Origin: Myrmaecium sp. VS I D KN 1
Taxonomy: Eukaryota; Ascomycota; Dothideomycetes; Valsariales; Valsariaceae
Length of the DNA: 64,000 bases
Assembly (NCBI GenBank): GCA_019775845.1
Contig: JADQAV010000028.1
Location: forward strand, 434,001-498,000
Direction: 5' to 3'
The notes beneath the pieces are model-generated. The model was not told the DNA's origin. It did no database searches and worked only from the letters and a program-made list of their open reading frames with translations. Shown here piece after piece: positions 1 through 12,083 of this stretch. Both the position numbers and the translations under genes were made by a program. Position 1 is the stretch's first letter. Each line of letters starts with the position of its first letter.

Positions 1-20
1 CACGCTGACGGGTTCTGCAG

Positions 21-3000
21 AAATGATGATGTGCGCATCAAAGCCGCGCAGACGCTGCGGCAGACCTTGGAGGTTGCCCATCGAGGTGCGTTCTGCTGAG
101 AGGTCCGGGATGCCGTGCTCCGTACGTCTGCTGATCACCTTCGGAACAGAACTCCCTCCCACCCAGTTCATCGCGCAATACAACGAGGCGAACTCGCGGA
201 TATCAGCCTTGATCGTGCAAGGCAACGACACCAACGAACGCATCGGCGGCATCCACGCGCTCAACCAGCTCATCGACTTCAAGGGCGACGATGCGGGCCA
301 GAAGACGACCCGGTTCGCGAGCTACCTGCGGGCCGTCTCGCGCGGGAACGACACGACGGCCATGATCTTCGCCGCCCGCGCCCTCGGCCGGCTGGCGAAG
401 CCGGGCGGCACGCTCACGGCCGAGCTGGTCGAGGCGGAGGTGAAGAGCGCGCTGGAGTGGCTGCAGATGGACCGGCAGGAGAACCGGCGGTTCGCGGCGG
501 TGCTGAACCTGCGCGAGCTGGCCAAGAACTCGCCCACGCTCATGTACCAGTGGGTGCCGCAGATCTTCGAGGTCATCTGGGTGGCGCTGCGGGATCAGAA
601 GGTGCTCATCCGCGAGACGGCCGCGGAGGCGCTCAGCGCCTGCTTCGAGATCATCTCCCCCCGCGACTCCGCCATGCGGCAGCAATGGTTTGGCCGAGTG
701 TACGATGAGGTCCTCCGGGGCTTCTCCCTCAACACCAACGACGCCATTCACGGCTCGCTCCTCACGATGAAGGAGCTGTTGCAGAAAGGAGCGATGTTCA
801 TGACCGGTCAGAAATACAAGGACGCCTGCGATATCGTGTTGAAATACAAGGATCACCGGGAAGCGCTCATCCGGCGAGAGGTGGTCATCATCATCCCCAT
901 CTTGGCCGCGTACGCCCCGCAGGAGTTCGCCTCGCAGTATCTGCACCAATGCATGCTGCACTTACAAGGGCTGATCAGGAAAGGAAAGGATCAGAGCGCG
1001 GCGTTCATCGCGGTGGGAAAAATCGCCAGCGCGGTCGGGAGCAACATCGCTCCGTATCTCGACGGTATTCTACTGTACATCAAGGAAGGCCTCGCGGCCA
1101 AGGCACGCAACAAGAACATCAACGAGGCGCCCATCTTCGAGTGTCTCAGCATGATCGCCATCGCGGTCGGCCAGACGCTGAGCAAGAGCATCGAAAGCAT
1201 GCTCGATCCCATCTTTGCGTGCGGGCTCAGCGATTCCCTCACCCAGGCCCTGGTGGACATGGCACATTATATCCCGCCGTGCAAGCCCATCATCCAAGAA
1301 CGTCTTCTGGACCTCCTCAGTCAGGTCCTCTGCGGACGGCCCTTCATGCCGCTGGGCAGCCCATACTATACGGCGTCGTCGCCGCAGATCTGGACCAGGG
1401 ACCACAAGGACCCTCAAACTATTCAACAAAAAGAGGCGGAGATCGCCTTGGCTCTACATACATTAGGGAGTTTTGATTTCGTGGGTCACGTCCTGAACGA
1501 ATTCGTACGGGACGTGGCGATTCGCTACGTGGATGCGGATAATCCAGATATCCGCAAGGCTGCCGCTTTGACGTGCTGCCAGCTGCTGGTCCGGGACCCG
1601 ATCGTGCATCAGACCAGCCACCACGCCATCCAGGTGGTTGGCGATGTCATCGAGAAGCTGTTGACCGTCGGCGTGGCCGACCAGGAAGCCGAGATCCGAC
1701 GGACGGTGCTGCTCTCGTTAGACGTCCGCTTCGACCGTCATCTGGGCAAGGCGGAGAACGTGCGGACGCTCTTCCTCGCGCTCAACGACGAGGTGTTCAG
1801 CATCCGCGAGGCGGCGATGTCCATCATCGGTCGATTGGCTAACGTCAACCCGGCCTATGTCTTCCCTTCCCTGCGCAAGGTGCTCATCCAGCTGCTGACG
1901 GAAGTGCAATACTCCAACAGCGCGCGCAACAAGGAGGAAAGCGCACGGCTCATCAGTCACCTCGTCGGCGCGTCCTCCAAGCTCATCAAGCCGTACGTCG
2001 AGCCTATGGTCAAGGTGCTGCTGCCGAAGGCCTCCGATCCCAATCCCGAAGTCTCCTCCACGACTCTAAAGGCGATCGGCGACCTCTCCACGGTGGGCGG
2101 CGAGGATATGCGGCAGTACATCCCGGACCTGATGAAGATCATCATCGAGAACCTCCAGGATCAAGGCTCCGACACGAAGCGCACGGCGGCCCTTCGAGCT
2201 CTAGGTCAGCTGGCGACGAATGCGGGATATGTGATCGAGCCCTATACGGATCATCCAGAGCTCCTGAGCATCCTCGTCAACATCGTCCGGACCGAACCGG
2301 CCGGGCCTCTGCGCCGAGAGACGGTGAAGCTGATGGGGACCTTGGGCGCCTTGGACCCGGACGAGCATCAGAAGATCCTGGAGAAGTCGCCGGAGAGCAA
2401 CCTCGTGGCCGAGTCGCAGGCGATCACCGACGTGACGCTGATCATGAACGGCACGACGCCGTCGAACGAGGAATACTACCCCACCATCGTCATTCACACC
2501 CTGATGGGCCTGCTGAAAGACACCTCCCTGCAGCAATACCATTCCGCGGTCGTCGAGGCGGTGATGAACATCTACGCGACGATGGGCCTTAAGTGCGTGC
2601 CGTTCCTCGGCTCGGTCGTCCCGGGCTTCCTGGAGGTCATCGAGAACGCGCCGTCGGGCCGGACGGAGGGTTACTTCAACCAGCTGAGTCAGCTGGTCCG
2701 GATCGTTCGCCAACATATCCGACCGCACTTGAAGGATGTCTTGAAGACCGTCAAGAAATACTGGAGCAGGGGCCCGCAGCTGCAGGCTACCATCCTCTCT
2801 CTGATCGAGGCCATCGCGCGTGCCCTCGAGGGCGAGTTCAAGATCTACCTGGCCGACATCCTGCCGCTCATGCTGGGCGTGCTGGATAACGATACGACGC
2901 CGAAGCGCCTCCCTTCCGAGCGCGTCCTGCACGCCTTCCTCATCTTCGGCTCCAGCGCCGAGGAGTACATGCACCTCATCATCCCCGTCATCGTGCGCAT

Positions 3001-6000
3001 GTTCGAGAAGCCTGGCCAGCCGCAGAACATCCGCAAACAGGCCATCGAGACCCTGGGACGGCTGTCCCGCCAAGTCAACATTTCGGAGTTCGCGGCCAAG
3101 ATCATTCACCCGCTGTCGCGCGTGCTTGCTAGCAGTGATAACACGTTGAAGCAGACGGCGCTGGAGACGTTGTGCGCGTTGATTTTCCAGCTAGGGCCTG
3201 ATTACATCCATTTCGTCCCGACGATCAACAAGATCCTCATCCAACACAAGGTCCCCGCGTCCAACTACGCGCTCATCGTCTCGAAGCTGCAGAAGGGCGA
3301 GCCGTTGCCGCAGGATCTGAGTCCGGACGAGCGGTACGGGGACGACGACGACGACAACATCCACGCGGAGATCTCGCAGAAGAAGCTCGCGGTGAATCAG
3401 CAGCACCTCAAGAGCGCGTGGGACGCGTCGCAGAAGACGACCCGGGAGGACTGGATCGAGTGGATGCGGCGGTTCAGCGTCGAGTTGCTCCGGGAGTCGC
3501 CCCAGCAGGCGCTGCGGGCGTGCACGCCGCTCGCGAGCATCTACAACCCCATCGCGAAAAGCCTGTTCAACTCCGCTTTCGTGTCGTGCTGGACGGAGCT
3601 GTACGACCAGTATCAGGAGGAGTTGGTTCGGTCGATTGAGACGGCGCTCACGTCGCCGAATGTGCCGCCGGAGATCCTGCAGATTCTTCTCAACCTGGCG
3701 GAGTTTATGGAGCACGATGACAAGGCTCTTCCTATTGACGTCCGCATCTTGGGTCTTTACGCCGCCAAGTGCCATGCTTTCGCCAAGGCACTGCACTACA
3801 AGGAGCTCGAGTTCAACGCGGAGCAGAACGCCAGCGCGGTCGAGGCGCTCATCAGCATCAACAACCAGCTCCAGCAGACGGACGCGGCGTTCGGCATCCT
3901 GCGCAAGGCGCAGAACTACCAGGACGTGGAGCTGAAGGAGCTGTGGTTCGAGAAGCTGCAGAAGTGGGAGGAGGCCCTGAACTCGTACCAGAAGCGCGAG
4001 AAGGAGGAGCCGGACTCGTTCGAGATCACGATGGGCAAGCTGCGCTGCCTGCACGCGCTGGGCGAGTGGGACCTCCTCTCGACGCTGGCGCAGGACAAGT
4101 GGATGCACGCCTCGCCCGACCTGCGCCGGACGATCGCGCAGCTGGCGGCGACGGCGGCGTGGGGGATGGGCCAGTGGGAGCTGATGGACAACTACCTCTC
4201 GGTCATGAAGCCGACGTCGCCGGACCGGTCCTTCTTCGGCGCCATCCTGGCCATCCACCGCAACCAGTTCGAGGACGCGCAGCACTACATCGAGAAGGCC
4301 CGGGACGGGCTCGACACGGAGCTGAGCTCCGTGCTCGGCGAGTCGTACCAGCGCGCGTACCTGCCCATGATCCGGGTGCAGATGCTCGCCGAGCTCGAGG
4401 AGATCATCGCGTACAAGCAGAACAGCAACAACCCGGAGAAGCAGGCGAGCATGCGGCAGACGTGGATGAAGCGGCTCAAGGGCTGCCAGCCGAACCCGGA
4501 GGTCTGGCAGCGGATGCTCAAGGTCCGGGCCCTGGTGGTGTCCCCCCGCGACGACACGCAGATGTGGATCATGTACACGAACCTCTGCCGGAAGAACCAG
4601 CGGCTCGGCTTGGCGGAGAAGTCGCTGCACTCCCTGCTCGGCACGAACGATGACATCTTCACCTACATCCGCGAGCACGGCGAGGAGGTCGACTACTCGA
4701 TCGCGTACGCCGCGTTCAAGTACCTGTGGGCCTCGTCGAATCACCAGCAGGCGGACGTGCTGGATACGCTGAAGGAGTTCACGGCGCGGGTGGCGGATGA
4801 CCTGCAGGTGAAGGTGCGGCAGGTCGCGGCGAACCCGATGGCGTCGCCCAACGGCGTGAACGGCGTGAACGGCATGCACGGGCTCAACGCGGCGATGAAC
4901 GGCCTGAACCTGAACGGGACCAACGGCGTGAACGGCGTGCACGGGACGAGCATGCTGGGGGCCCCGACGTCCAACCAGCTGCCGCCCGACCTCGTCGAGT
5001 GCCACAAGCTGCTGTCGAAATACTACCTCAAGCAGGGCGAGTGGCAGACCCAGCTCAACAACGGCGACTGGCAGAACGAGCACGTTCACGACATCCTCTC
5101 GGCCTACGCGGCCGCGACGCGCTACAATCAGAACTGGTACAAGGCCTGGCACGCGTGGGCGCTGGCGAATTTTGAGGTGGTTACCTCGACGACTACCGCG
5201 GCCGATCGGGAGACGGTGGATGTCCCGCCGAATGTGGTGCACGATCACATCATCCCTGCCATCCAGGGCTTCTTCAAGTCGATCGCGCTGTCGTCGACCA
5301 GCTCGCTGCAAGATATGCTGCGACTGCTCACCCTGTGGTTCGCGCACGGCGGGCATCCGGAAGTCAATACCGCCGTCACCGAGGGTGTGGGCACGGTCAG
5401 CATCGACACGTGGTTGGAGGTCATCCCGCAGCTGCTGGCGCGCATCAACCAGCCCAACCCGCGCGTCCGGAACTCGGTGCATAACCTGCTGAGCGACATC
5501 GGCCGCGCGCACCCGCAGGCGCTGGTGTTCCCGCTGACGGTGTCGATGAAGTCGAACGCGCCGCACCGGTCCAAGTCCGCGAACGCGATCATGGACACGA
5601 TGCGCCAGCATTCGCCCAAGCTGGTCGAGCAGGCGGATCTCGTCAGCCACGAGCTCATCCGCATTGCGGTGCTCTGGCACGAGCAGTGGCACGAGGGTCT
5701 CGAGGAGGCCTCCCGGCTGTACTTTGGTGACCACAACATCGAAGGCATGTTCCAGGTGCTGGCGCCGCTGCACGCCATGCTGGACAAGGGTCCCGAGACG
5801 CTGCGGGAGATCTCGTTCATCCAGTCGTTCGGCCGGGAGCTGCAGGAGGCGCGCGACTGGTGCACGACGTTCCGGGCGTCCAACGAGGTGGGCGATCTCA
5901 ACCAGGCGTGGGATCTGTACTACCAGGTCTTCCGCAAGATCGCCCGGCAGCTGCCGTCGCTGATGACGTTGGAGCTGCAGTATGTCTCGCCGAAGCTGAA

Positions 6001-7324
6001 GGAGGTGCACGACCTCGACCTGGCGCTGCCGGGCACGTACCGCAGCGGCAAGCCGATCGTCCGGATCATGCACTTTGAGCCGGTTGCGACGGTCATCCAG
6101 TCGAAGCAGCGGCCGCGGAAGTTGCATATCAAGGGTAGCGATGGCGTGACGTACACGTATGTTCTGAAGGGTCATGAGGATATCAGGCAGGATGAGCGTG
6201 TCATGCAGCTGTTTGGCTTGGTCAACACGCTGCTGGCGAACGATTCGGAGTGCCGCAAGCGCCATCTCAACATCCAACGGTACCCGGCGATCCCGCTCTC
6301 GACGCAGTCCGGTTTGCTTGGGTGGGTGCCCAACAGCGACACGCTGCACGTGCTGATCCGCGAGTATCGGGAGAGCCGGAAGATCCTGCTGAACATCGAG
6401 CACCGGATCATGCTGCAGATGGCGCCGGACTACGACTGCCTGACGCTGATGCAGAAGGTGGAGGTGTTCGGGTACGCGCTGAATAACACGACGGGCCAGG
6501 ACCTGTACCGGGTGCTGTGGCTGAAGAGCAAGTCGTCGGAGGCGTGGCTGGACCGGCGGACGAACTACACGCGCTCGCTGGCGGTGATGTCGATGGTGGG
6601 CTACATCCTCGGCCTGGGCGACCGGCACCCGAGCAACCTGATGCTGGACAAGGTGACGGGCAAGATCATCCACATCGACTTCGGCGACTGCTTCGAGGTG
6701 GCGATGCACCGGGAGAAGTACCCGGAGCGGGTCCCGTTCCGCCTCACGCGCATGCTGACGTACGCGATGGAGGTCAGCAACATCGAGGGCAGCTACCGGA
6801 CGACGTGCGAGCATGTGATGCGGGTGCTGCGGAGCAATAAGGAGAGCGTTATGGCGGTGTTGGAGGCTGTAAGTTTCTTTTTTTCCTCTTTTCGTTTTCT
6901 CTTGCTTCAATTACTAACGAGCGTCACACAGTTCATCCACGACCCGCTCCTCACATGGCGTCTGGGGACCCGCGAGTCCCCGCCCGAGCCGTCCTTCCCG
7001 TCGGAGCGACGGGCGTCGATCATCGGCGACGACATCGCGGCGGCGGCCGCGGCAGCCGGGGCGGGGGCGCACCACCGCGACCGACCGGACAACTCGGTCC
7101 GACCGCGGCACCGCTCGAGCGTGGCGCCGGAGACGGAGGCGCGGGAGGTGCAGAACGCGCGCGCTCTCCAGGTGCTGGGCCGGGTGAAGGAGAAGCTGAC
7201 GGGCCGGGACTTCAAGCCGCACGAGGTGCTGAACGTGCCGATGCAGGTCGACCGCCTCATCCGGGAGGCGACGAACATGGAGAATTTGTGTCAGCATTAT
7301 ATTGGGTGGTGTAGTTTTTGGTGA
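21..7324 (+). CDS. tor: TOR serine/threonine protein kinase, 5' end outside the window
   Basis: Target of rapamycin, the PI3K-related kinase at the centre of TORC1/TORC2 that couples nutrients to growth. Exons are 21-85, 150-6868 and 6932-7324. Position 20 looks like an acceptor (GCTGAC branch at 3-8, CAG at 18-20), so the true start lies upstream and the ATG at 23 is not the start. The 86-149 splice restores AHRELPPTQF. The order is: long HEAT array (to about nt 3300), FAT domain, an Asn-Gly-rich insert at about 4850-4950, FRB domain (about 5646-5960), kinase domain with GDRHPSN (about 6616) and HIDFGD (about 6671), and a FATC end of HYIGWCSFW. The FRB residues that contact FKBP-rapamycin in human mTOR (S2035, F2039, W2101, D2102, Y2105, F2108) have identical counterparts (EEASRLYFG and AWDLYYQVF), so rapamycin sensitivity is predicted. 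The 63-nt intron at 6869-6931 contains no in-frame stop. Confidence 0.97.
6869..6931 (+). other. TOR intron between kinase domain and FATC, stop-free
   Basis: Donor GTAAGT, branch TTACTAACG (about 6911) and acceptor CACAG. The intron is 63 nt, a multiple of three, without an in-frame stop, so an automatic gene caller would read through it and add 21 mostly Phe/Ser/Leu residues. Removing it joins VMAVLEA to FIHDPLLTWRL, the usual TOR sequence. Confidence 0.9.

Positions 7325-7330
<6 letters not shown>

Positions 7331-7358
<28 letters not shown>
7331..7358 (+). repeat. 28-bp poly-T tract just after the TOR stop codon
   Basis: An uninterrupted run of T starting six bases past the TGA at 7322-7324. 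It lies in the 3' UTR. Its exact length is uncertain because such homopolymers are poorly resolved by sequencing. Confidence 0.95.
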
Positions 7359-7362
<4 letters not shown>

Positions 7363-7974
7363 CGTCTCGTTTTCGATTTGTGGTGGGTGTGTCGAGGTTT
7401 AAGAGGGGGGGTATATATGTTCTGCTTCTTCGCTTCTTTCTTTTTTGCACTCTTCTTCTTTTATCTTTGCCGAAGGGGCTTTTTGCTTGTTGTTAGGGTT
7501 TTGCTGGATGCTTTTGTTTTACTGGGATGGCGAGGAGTTTTTCGTTTTCTTCCTTTCTTTATACATGTCTGCATGGCTCTTCTTGCGAGAGATGCTTCTT
7601 CCTGTACGGTGAGTGTGCTACATACAGTACGCTTTGCTATACTATGCTTTGCTATGCTATGCAATGGGACGGTGCGGTATGATAGGGTATGCTATGCTAT
7701 GGGATGGTGTGGAGTGATGTGCAGTGTACTTTCTTCTTTCTTGCTGCACTGCATGGATGAAAATGTAGATGCTATTTATCGCTTCATTCGCTGCATATAT
7801 TCTTTTGGCTTATGTCCTCTTCGTCCTCCTCATCCCCTTTGGCACCGCCTCGCCTCCGTTCTATCGGAGGAAGGCTGGCGGCGAAAGAGCAGAGGATGAG
7901 GGATTGGACTGATGTGATCCCCCAGGTCGCTTATGAATATTGGGAGTGTTGTACAGCTCTCTCCCCCTCCATGC

Positions 7975-7975
7975 C

Positions 7976-8055
<80 letters not shown>

Positions 8056-8060
8056 TCTCC
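7975..8060 (+). repeat. (CT)n microsatellite, about 86 bp
   Basis: A nearly pure CT dinucleotide array with one CG interruption near 7987-7988. It is a homopurine-homopyrimidine tract and is probably length-variable between strains. Confidence 0.95.
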
Positions 8061-9237
8061 TGTTCCTCGATCTAACTCTCTCTTTCTCCGTCTGGGATTT
8101 GGTGTTTACTCCGTATATGTACTATACAGTATCATCTCTCCTACCTACCAACCCCCCCCTTCTTCGTGTGTATGTGTGTGTGTATGCTTGTGCTTGAGTG
8201 AAAAAGGAATGGGGGGGGGGGGGGGCCGCAGGGTGGCCGGAAGGACGACGGTTGGCATCGGCGTTTTCTTGCGGCTATCTCGGGAGACCTTTACAATAGG
8301 TCGGTCAGTACTCTCGTTCTCGGGCTGGCAAGGCAGGCCTTTTTTTTGGGAGACTCCTGCCCTCACAATATTTATTAAGTACCTATCTCATATTGAGAAT
8401 GAGTGAATGGAGGGTAAATTAGATATAGTAGTGAAATAGTTACTAAGTCATCGTCAGTACGCAATACTAATACTACAAACGATATGGAAAGAGAAGAGAA
8501 GTACTTCTTCTGGTACTTTAGGTATGTATCCGGTAGCACGAGCCTTGCAGCACGCTGGTGTCACATACATACATAACATCCTATCTCGGTCAGGCTACTA
8601 CCTACTCCTATGGATTTTAGTCGCTCGCTCGCTTCCCTCGTCCCGACGCGTCCCGCGGATGTTGGGAGCCGGAAACCAAGGGACCAAGGTCGGCCTTCCT
8701 CGTCCGGGTAAGGCATGGGTGGGGGGAAGGGGAGGCGGGCACTGGGGATTCGTCGCGATTGGGCTGCCATGTTCGCCCGTCAATCGTCATCCTACCAACT
8801 TCTTGGGTACCTTTGGGTGAGGAGGCACCACCATCTATTTACCTCCTGGTTTACCTACGGAGAGGAGTTTCTCTTCCTCTTCCTCTTCTTCTTCTTCTTC
8901 TTCCTCTTCCTCTCTTGATCATGATCAAGAAGACCTTCCCTCTTCTTTTCCTTCCTCTCTCTTCTCCTTCTTCTTCTTCCTCCTCTGGTCCTCACCGTCT
9001 CTGTAACTACGCAGACTCACGGTGAAGACTGCGCGCGGACACGTGCTCCCTTTCCGTTTCTTTCACGGTCTAAGTACCGCCTTTTCCTCGCTGTAACCTT
9101 TCTCGTTCTGTAGATATACAGTCACATCTTCCTGTCCGGGACTGGCTGGCCCGTCGTTACATGCAGCAGCCGCTGGACCGCCGGAGTTGTGATTGTGACT
9201 GCAATTGCGATTGCGATTGCACCTCGATAACCCCACC

Positions 9238-11387
9238 ATGACAAGCGACCGACCTTCGCCCATCGCCGAGGAAGCAGAGTCCCTCTCCTCTTCCAGCGCA
9301 ACCGCAGAAGACAAGCGACGACGGAAAGATGGGGAGGAAGTAGACGGGATGACGAACCGGCACGGCCTCGAAGCCGCCGAGGACCAACCCGCCAACCCCT
9401 TCGACGACTCCTCCGCCTCCTCCTCCTCCTCCTCCGCTCCGCCCAGCGTCCTCTCCGAGCCCCGCCCGGGCACCCGCGGCACCCAGCACTCCTCCACCTC
9501 CTGGCCGAACGCGATCAACAACGGCGGGAACCAGCCGGAGAACGATGCAGTGCGGCGGACGGAGTCGGAGAAGCTGGCCCGGGATGAGCGGACGGCCGCC
9601 GATGCCAGCGGGAACGGGAACAAGAACGGGTCGGAGGAGGGGAAGGAGGAGCCGGCGGCGGCGGCGGCGGCGGCGGGGCCCACGGGCAGTCTGGATTGGC
9701 GGGAGCGGGTTCGTCATTTCACCTGGACGTGGTTCACCATGACCATGGCGACGGGCGGCGTGGCTAATGTGCTCTATACTGGTATGTTTGTTTCGTCCGA
9801 TGGATTTATCCGTTCCTCGTGTCTCGTGAAAGCCTTCTTGACGTTCTGGCTTCCGAGGCTCTGTCATGCATGATCTTTGTGTCACTGTCGTCTATTCGAC
9901 CCAATCACATCCCGCACCGCTCCGACATGGGTCCTGACAAGGCTGCAGTGCCCTTCCGCTTCCACGGCCTCTACGCCATCGGCTGCATCTTCTTCATCCT
10001 CAACATCGTCCTCTTCCTCTTCAACGTCTTCATGATCAGCCTGCGCTTCTACATCTACCCCTCCACCTTCACCGCCTCCTTCAAGCATCCGACCGAGTCC
10101 CTCTTTATCCCGGCCTCCATCATCAGCTTCGGCACCATCCTCATCAACATCAGCCAGTACGGCGTCGGCCCGTACACGGGCGAGTGGCTCGACACCACCA
10201 TGACCATCCTCTACTGGATCTACTGCGGTCTCGCCATCGTCTTCTCCTGCGGCATCTACCTGATCATGTACGTTTTCCCCCCTTTACTCAACAGCCGTCT
10301 AAGCGGAGACTGATGGACTCCGCCCAGGTGGTCCACTCAGACTTTCACCATCTCCCAGATGACGCCCGTCTGGATCTTCCCGGCCTACCCGCTCCTGATC
10401 GTGGGCCCGCACGCGGGCCAGCTCGCCACCAAGATCACCAACCCGACCCGCGCGCTCGACATCATCCTGGGCGGCTACATCCTCCAAGGGATCGGCTTCC
10501 TGGTCTCGCTGATGATCTACAGCGCCTTCCTGTACCGACTGATGACGCAGAAGCTACCGCAGGAGTCGCTCCGGCCCGGCATGTTCATCTCCGTCGGGCC
10601 CTCCGGCTTCACGATCTCAGGCCTGATGACGATGGGCCGGGCGTTCCCGACGGTGGTGCCGACAACGTTCATGGGCGCGCCCGGCGCCCTCGCCGGCGAG
10701 GTCACCCGCATCCTCGCCAACTGGGCCGGCCTCTGGCTCTGGGGGCTCGCCTTCTGGTTCTTCTTCGTGTCGGTGGGCGCGCACGCCTCCTGCGCGACCC
10801 GCGGCCGCATGGACTTCGCCATGACCTGGTACTCCTTCATCTTCCCCAACACCGCCCTGACCACGGCCACCTTCGCCGTCGGCCACGCCCTCGGCGCCCG
10901 CGCCATCCAGCTCGTCGGCTGCGTCCTCGCCGCCGGCCTCGTCGCCCTCTGGGCCGTCGTCTTCGCCCTCATGTGCCGCGCCGTCGCCTGCCGCCAGGTC
11001 CTCTGGCCCCAGAAGCAGGAGGACCGCGAGGAGGGCGGCTGGAAGGAGGACGAGGCCGAGCTCCGCCGTCGCCAGCGCGAGCTCGCCTTCCGCCTCCGTC
11101 GCTGGCCGCCTCCGCCCCCCACCGCCGGTCCCGCTAGCGTTTACGCCCGCCGTCCCCCGCCGTGGGATGTTGAGAGTCAGCCTGCCACCACGGCTACGAC
11201 GGCGACGGCGACGACAGGGACCAGCGCGGTTACCGGCCCTCTTGATCGCCCTTCGTCTGCTGTGGCGTGGTGGTCTCGTCGGCGTCGGTGGAGTCGGAGT
11301 GGGATGCGTCCGGCCGGCGCTGCGGCTGCTGCGTCTGCTGCCGCTGCGGCCGCGCAGAGGGACGTGTATCGTGTGGCGACGTGTTAG
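9238..11387 (+). CDS. TDT-family plasma-membrane transporter (malate/C4-dicarboxylate or sulfite type)
   Basis: Member of the tellurite-resistance/dicarboxylate transporter family, which in fungi includes Mae1 malate permease and Ssu1 sulfite pump. Exons are 9238-9781, 9949-10267 and 10328-11387, giving about 640 aa. The first splice gives [19 protein letters not shown] and the second gives [20 protein letters not shown], both typical of the family. About ten hydrophobic segments follow the conserved entry [19 protein letters not shown]. The start is the first ATG in frame, in a CCACCATG context. The N-terminal 165 or so residues are a low-complexity Ser/Glu/Ala cytosolic extension, and the C-terminal 140 or so are low-complexity Pro/Arg/Ala. 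Substrate cannot be decided from sequence; the [10 protein letters not shown] region resembles dicarboxylate permeases more than Ssu1 as I remember them. Confidence 0.9.
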
Positions 11388-12083
11388 CGGTCGCCTTTGA
11401 CGTTGTTGATCTAGTTTGTCGAGGAAAATGAGAGAGAGAGTGTGTGTGTGTAGATACCCCCCCCTTCGCGGACGAATTCGTGCTTGTTGCGCATTCTGTC
11501 GTTGGTTCTTTTCGTATTCCCCATCCGCATGCATTTATTCTCTTGCTTTTTAGTTTCTTATTCCCTGTTTTGTTCGGTTCAGTTGAAGCGTGCATGAGGG
11601 GAGGCGATACCGCCTGTCATTTGCGTCCCTCCTTCTTCCTCCCTCCCGACCATGCATCCTGCGTCCTGTCCTGCGCGCATTCAATGTTCACTGCCACAGA
11701 AACGGATAGGGGACGGAAGGAGACCGGGTTGTGATGATGTGACTGCATCTCTGTTTATTCTGTCTGTTCTGCCTGTTTTATATGTATGTCTGTATATATG
11801 TATATACCCATCATCGCTACCAATACGAAAACGAAAAATGAACCATCATTGCTCTCGAAACCATCTCTCATGAAGCGGCAAACACATTCATCCCATCCTC
11901 TTCGCGTGCCCGTCCAAGCAACAATGCCATGTGTCTAGCTTAACCCAATTAATGTCATACAATCCCAGGTTCATAGGGTAGGAGCAGAAAATGCATATGA
12001 AAACGAAAACGAAATATAAACAAAAGGGATACGAGCATCAACGAACACAACCGAACCAATATAACGTGCACAACCCCAATCGA
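11388..12083. other. Intergenic between convergent transporter and SEC12 genes
   Basis: About 700 bp forming the 3' flanks of two convergent genes. Short GA and GT repeats lie just after the transporter stop (about 11426-11452). No coding sequence or RNA gene is apparent. Confidence 0.6.

Larger units (their letters stand above)
7325..9237. other. Intergenic: TOR 3' flank and transporter promoter
   Basis: No gene seen. It holds a 28-T run six bases after the TOR stop, a stretch of GCTATGCTATGC-type short repeats (about 7630-7710), a (CT)n microsatellite, a 15-G run at 8211-8225, and a pyrimidine-rich CTT/CCT tract (about 8871-8990). The last precedes the transporter start and resembles the CT-rich core promoters of filamentous fungi. 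Confidence 0.7.

Noticed and set aside
23-149. ATG at 23 as the start of TOR
   Set aside because: The frame from this ATG reads through the intron at 86-149 and gives unrelated residues. The other frame, spliced 85/150, gives the conserved AHRELPPTQF, and a branch and acceptor lie at 3-20.
3191-6910. Very long open frame antisense to TOR (about 1240 codons)
   Set aside because: It is a shadow of GC-rich TOR codons: the composition is Arg/Leu/Val/His-rich and repetitive, with no domain.
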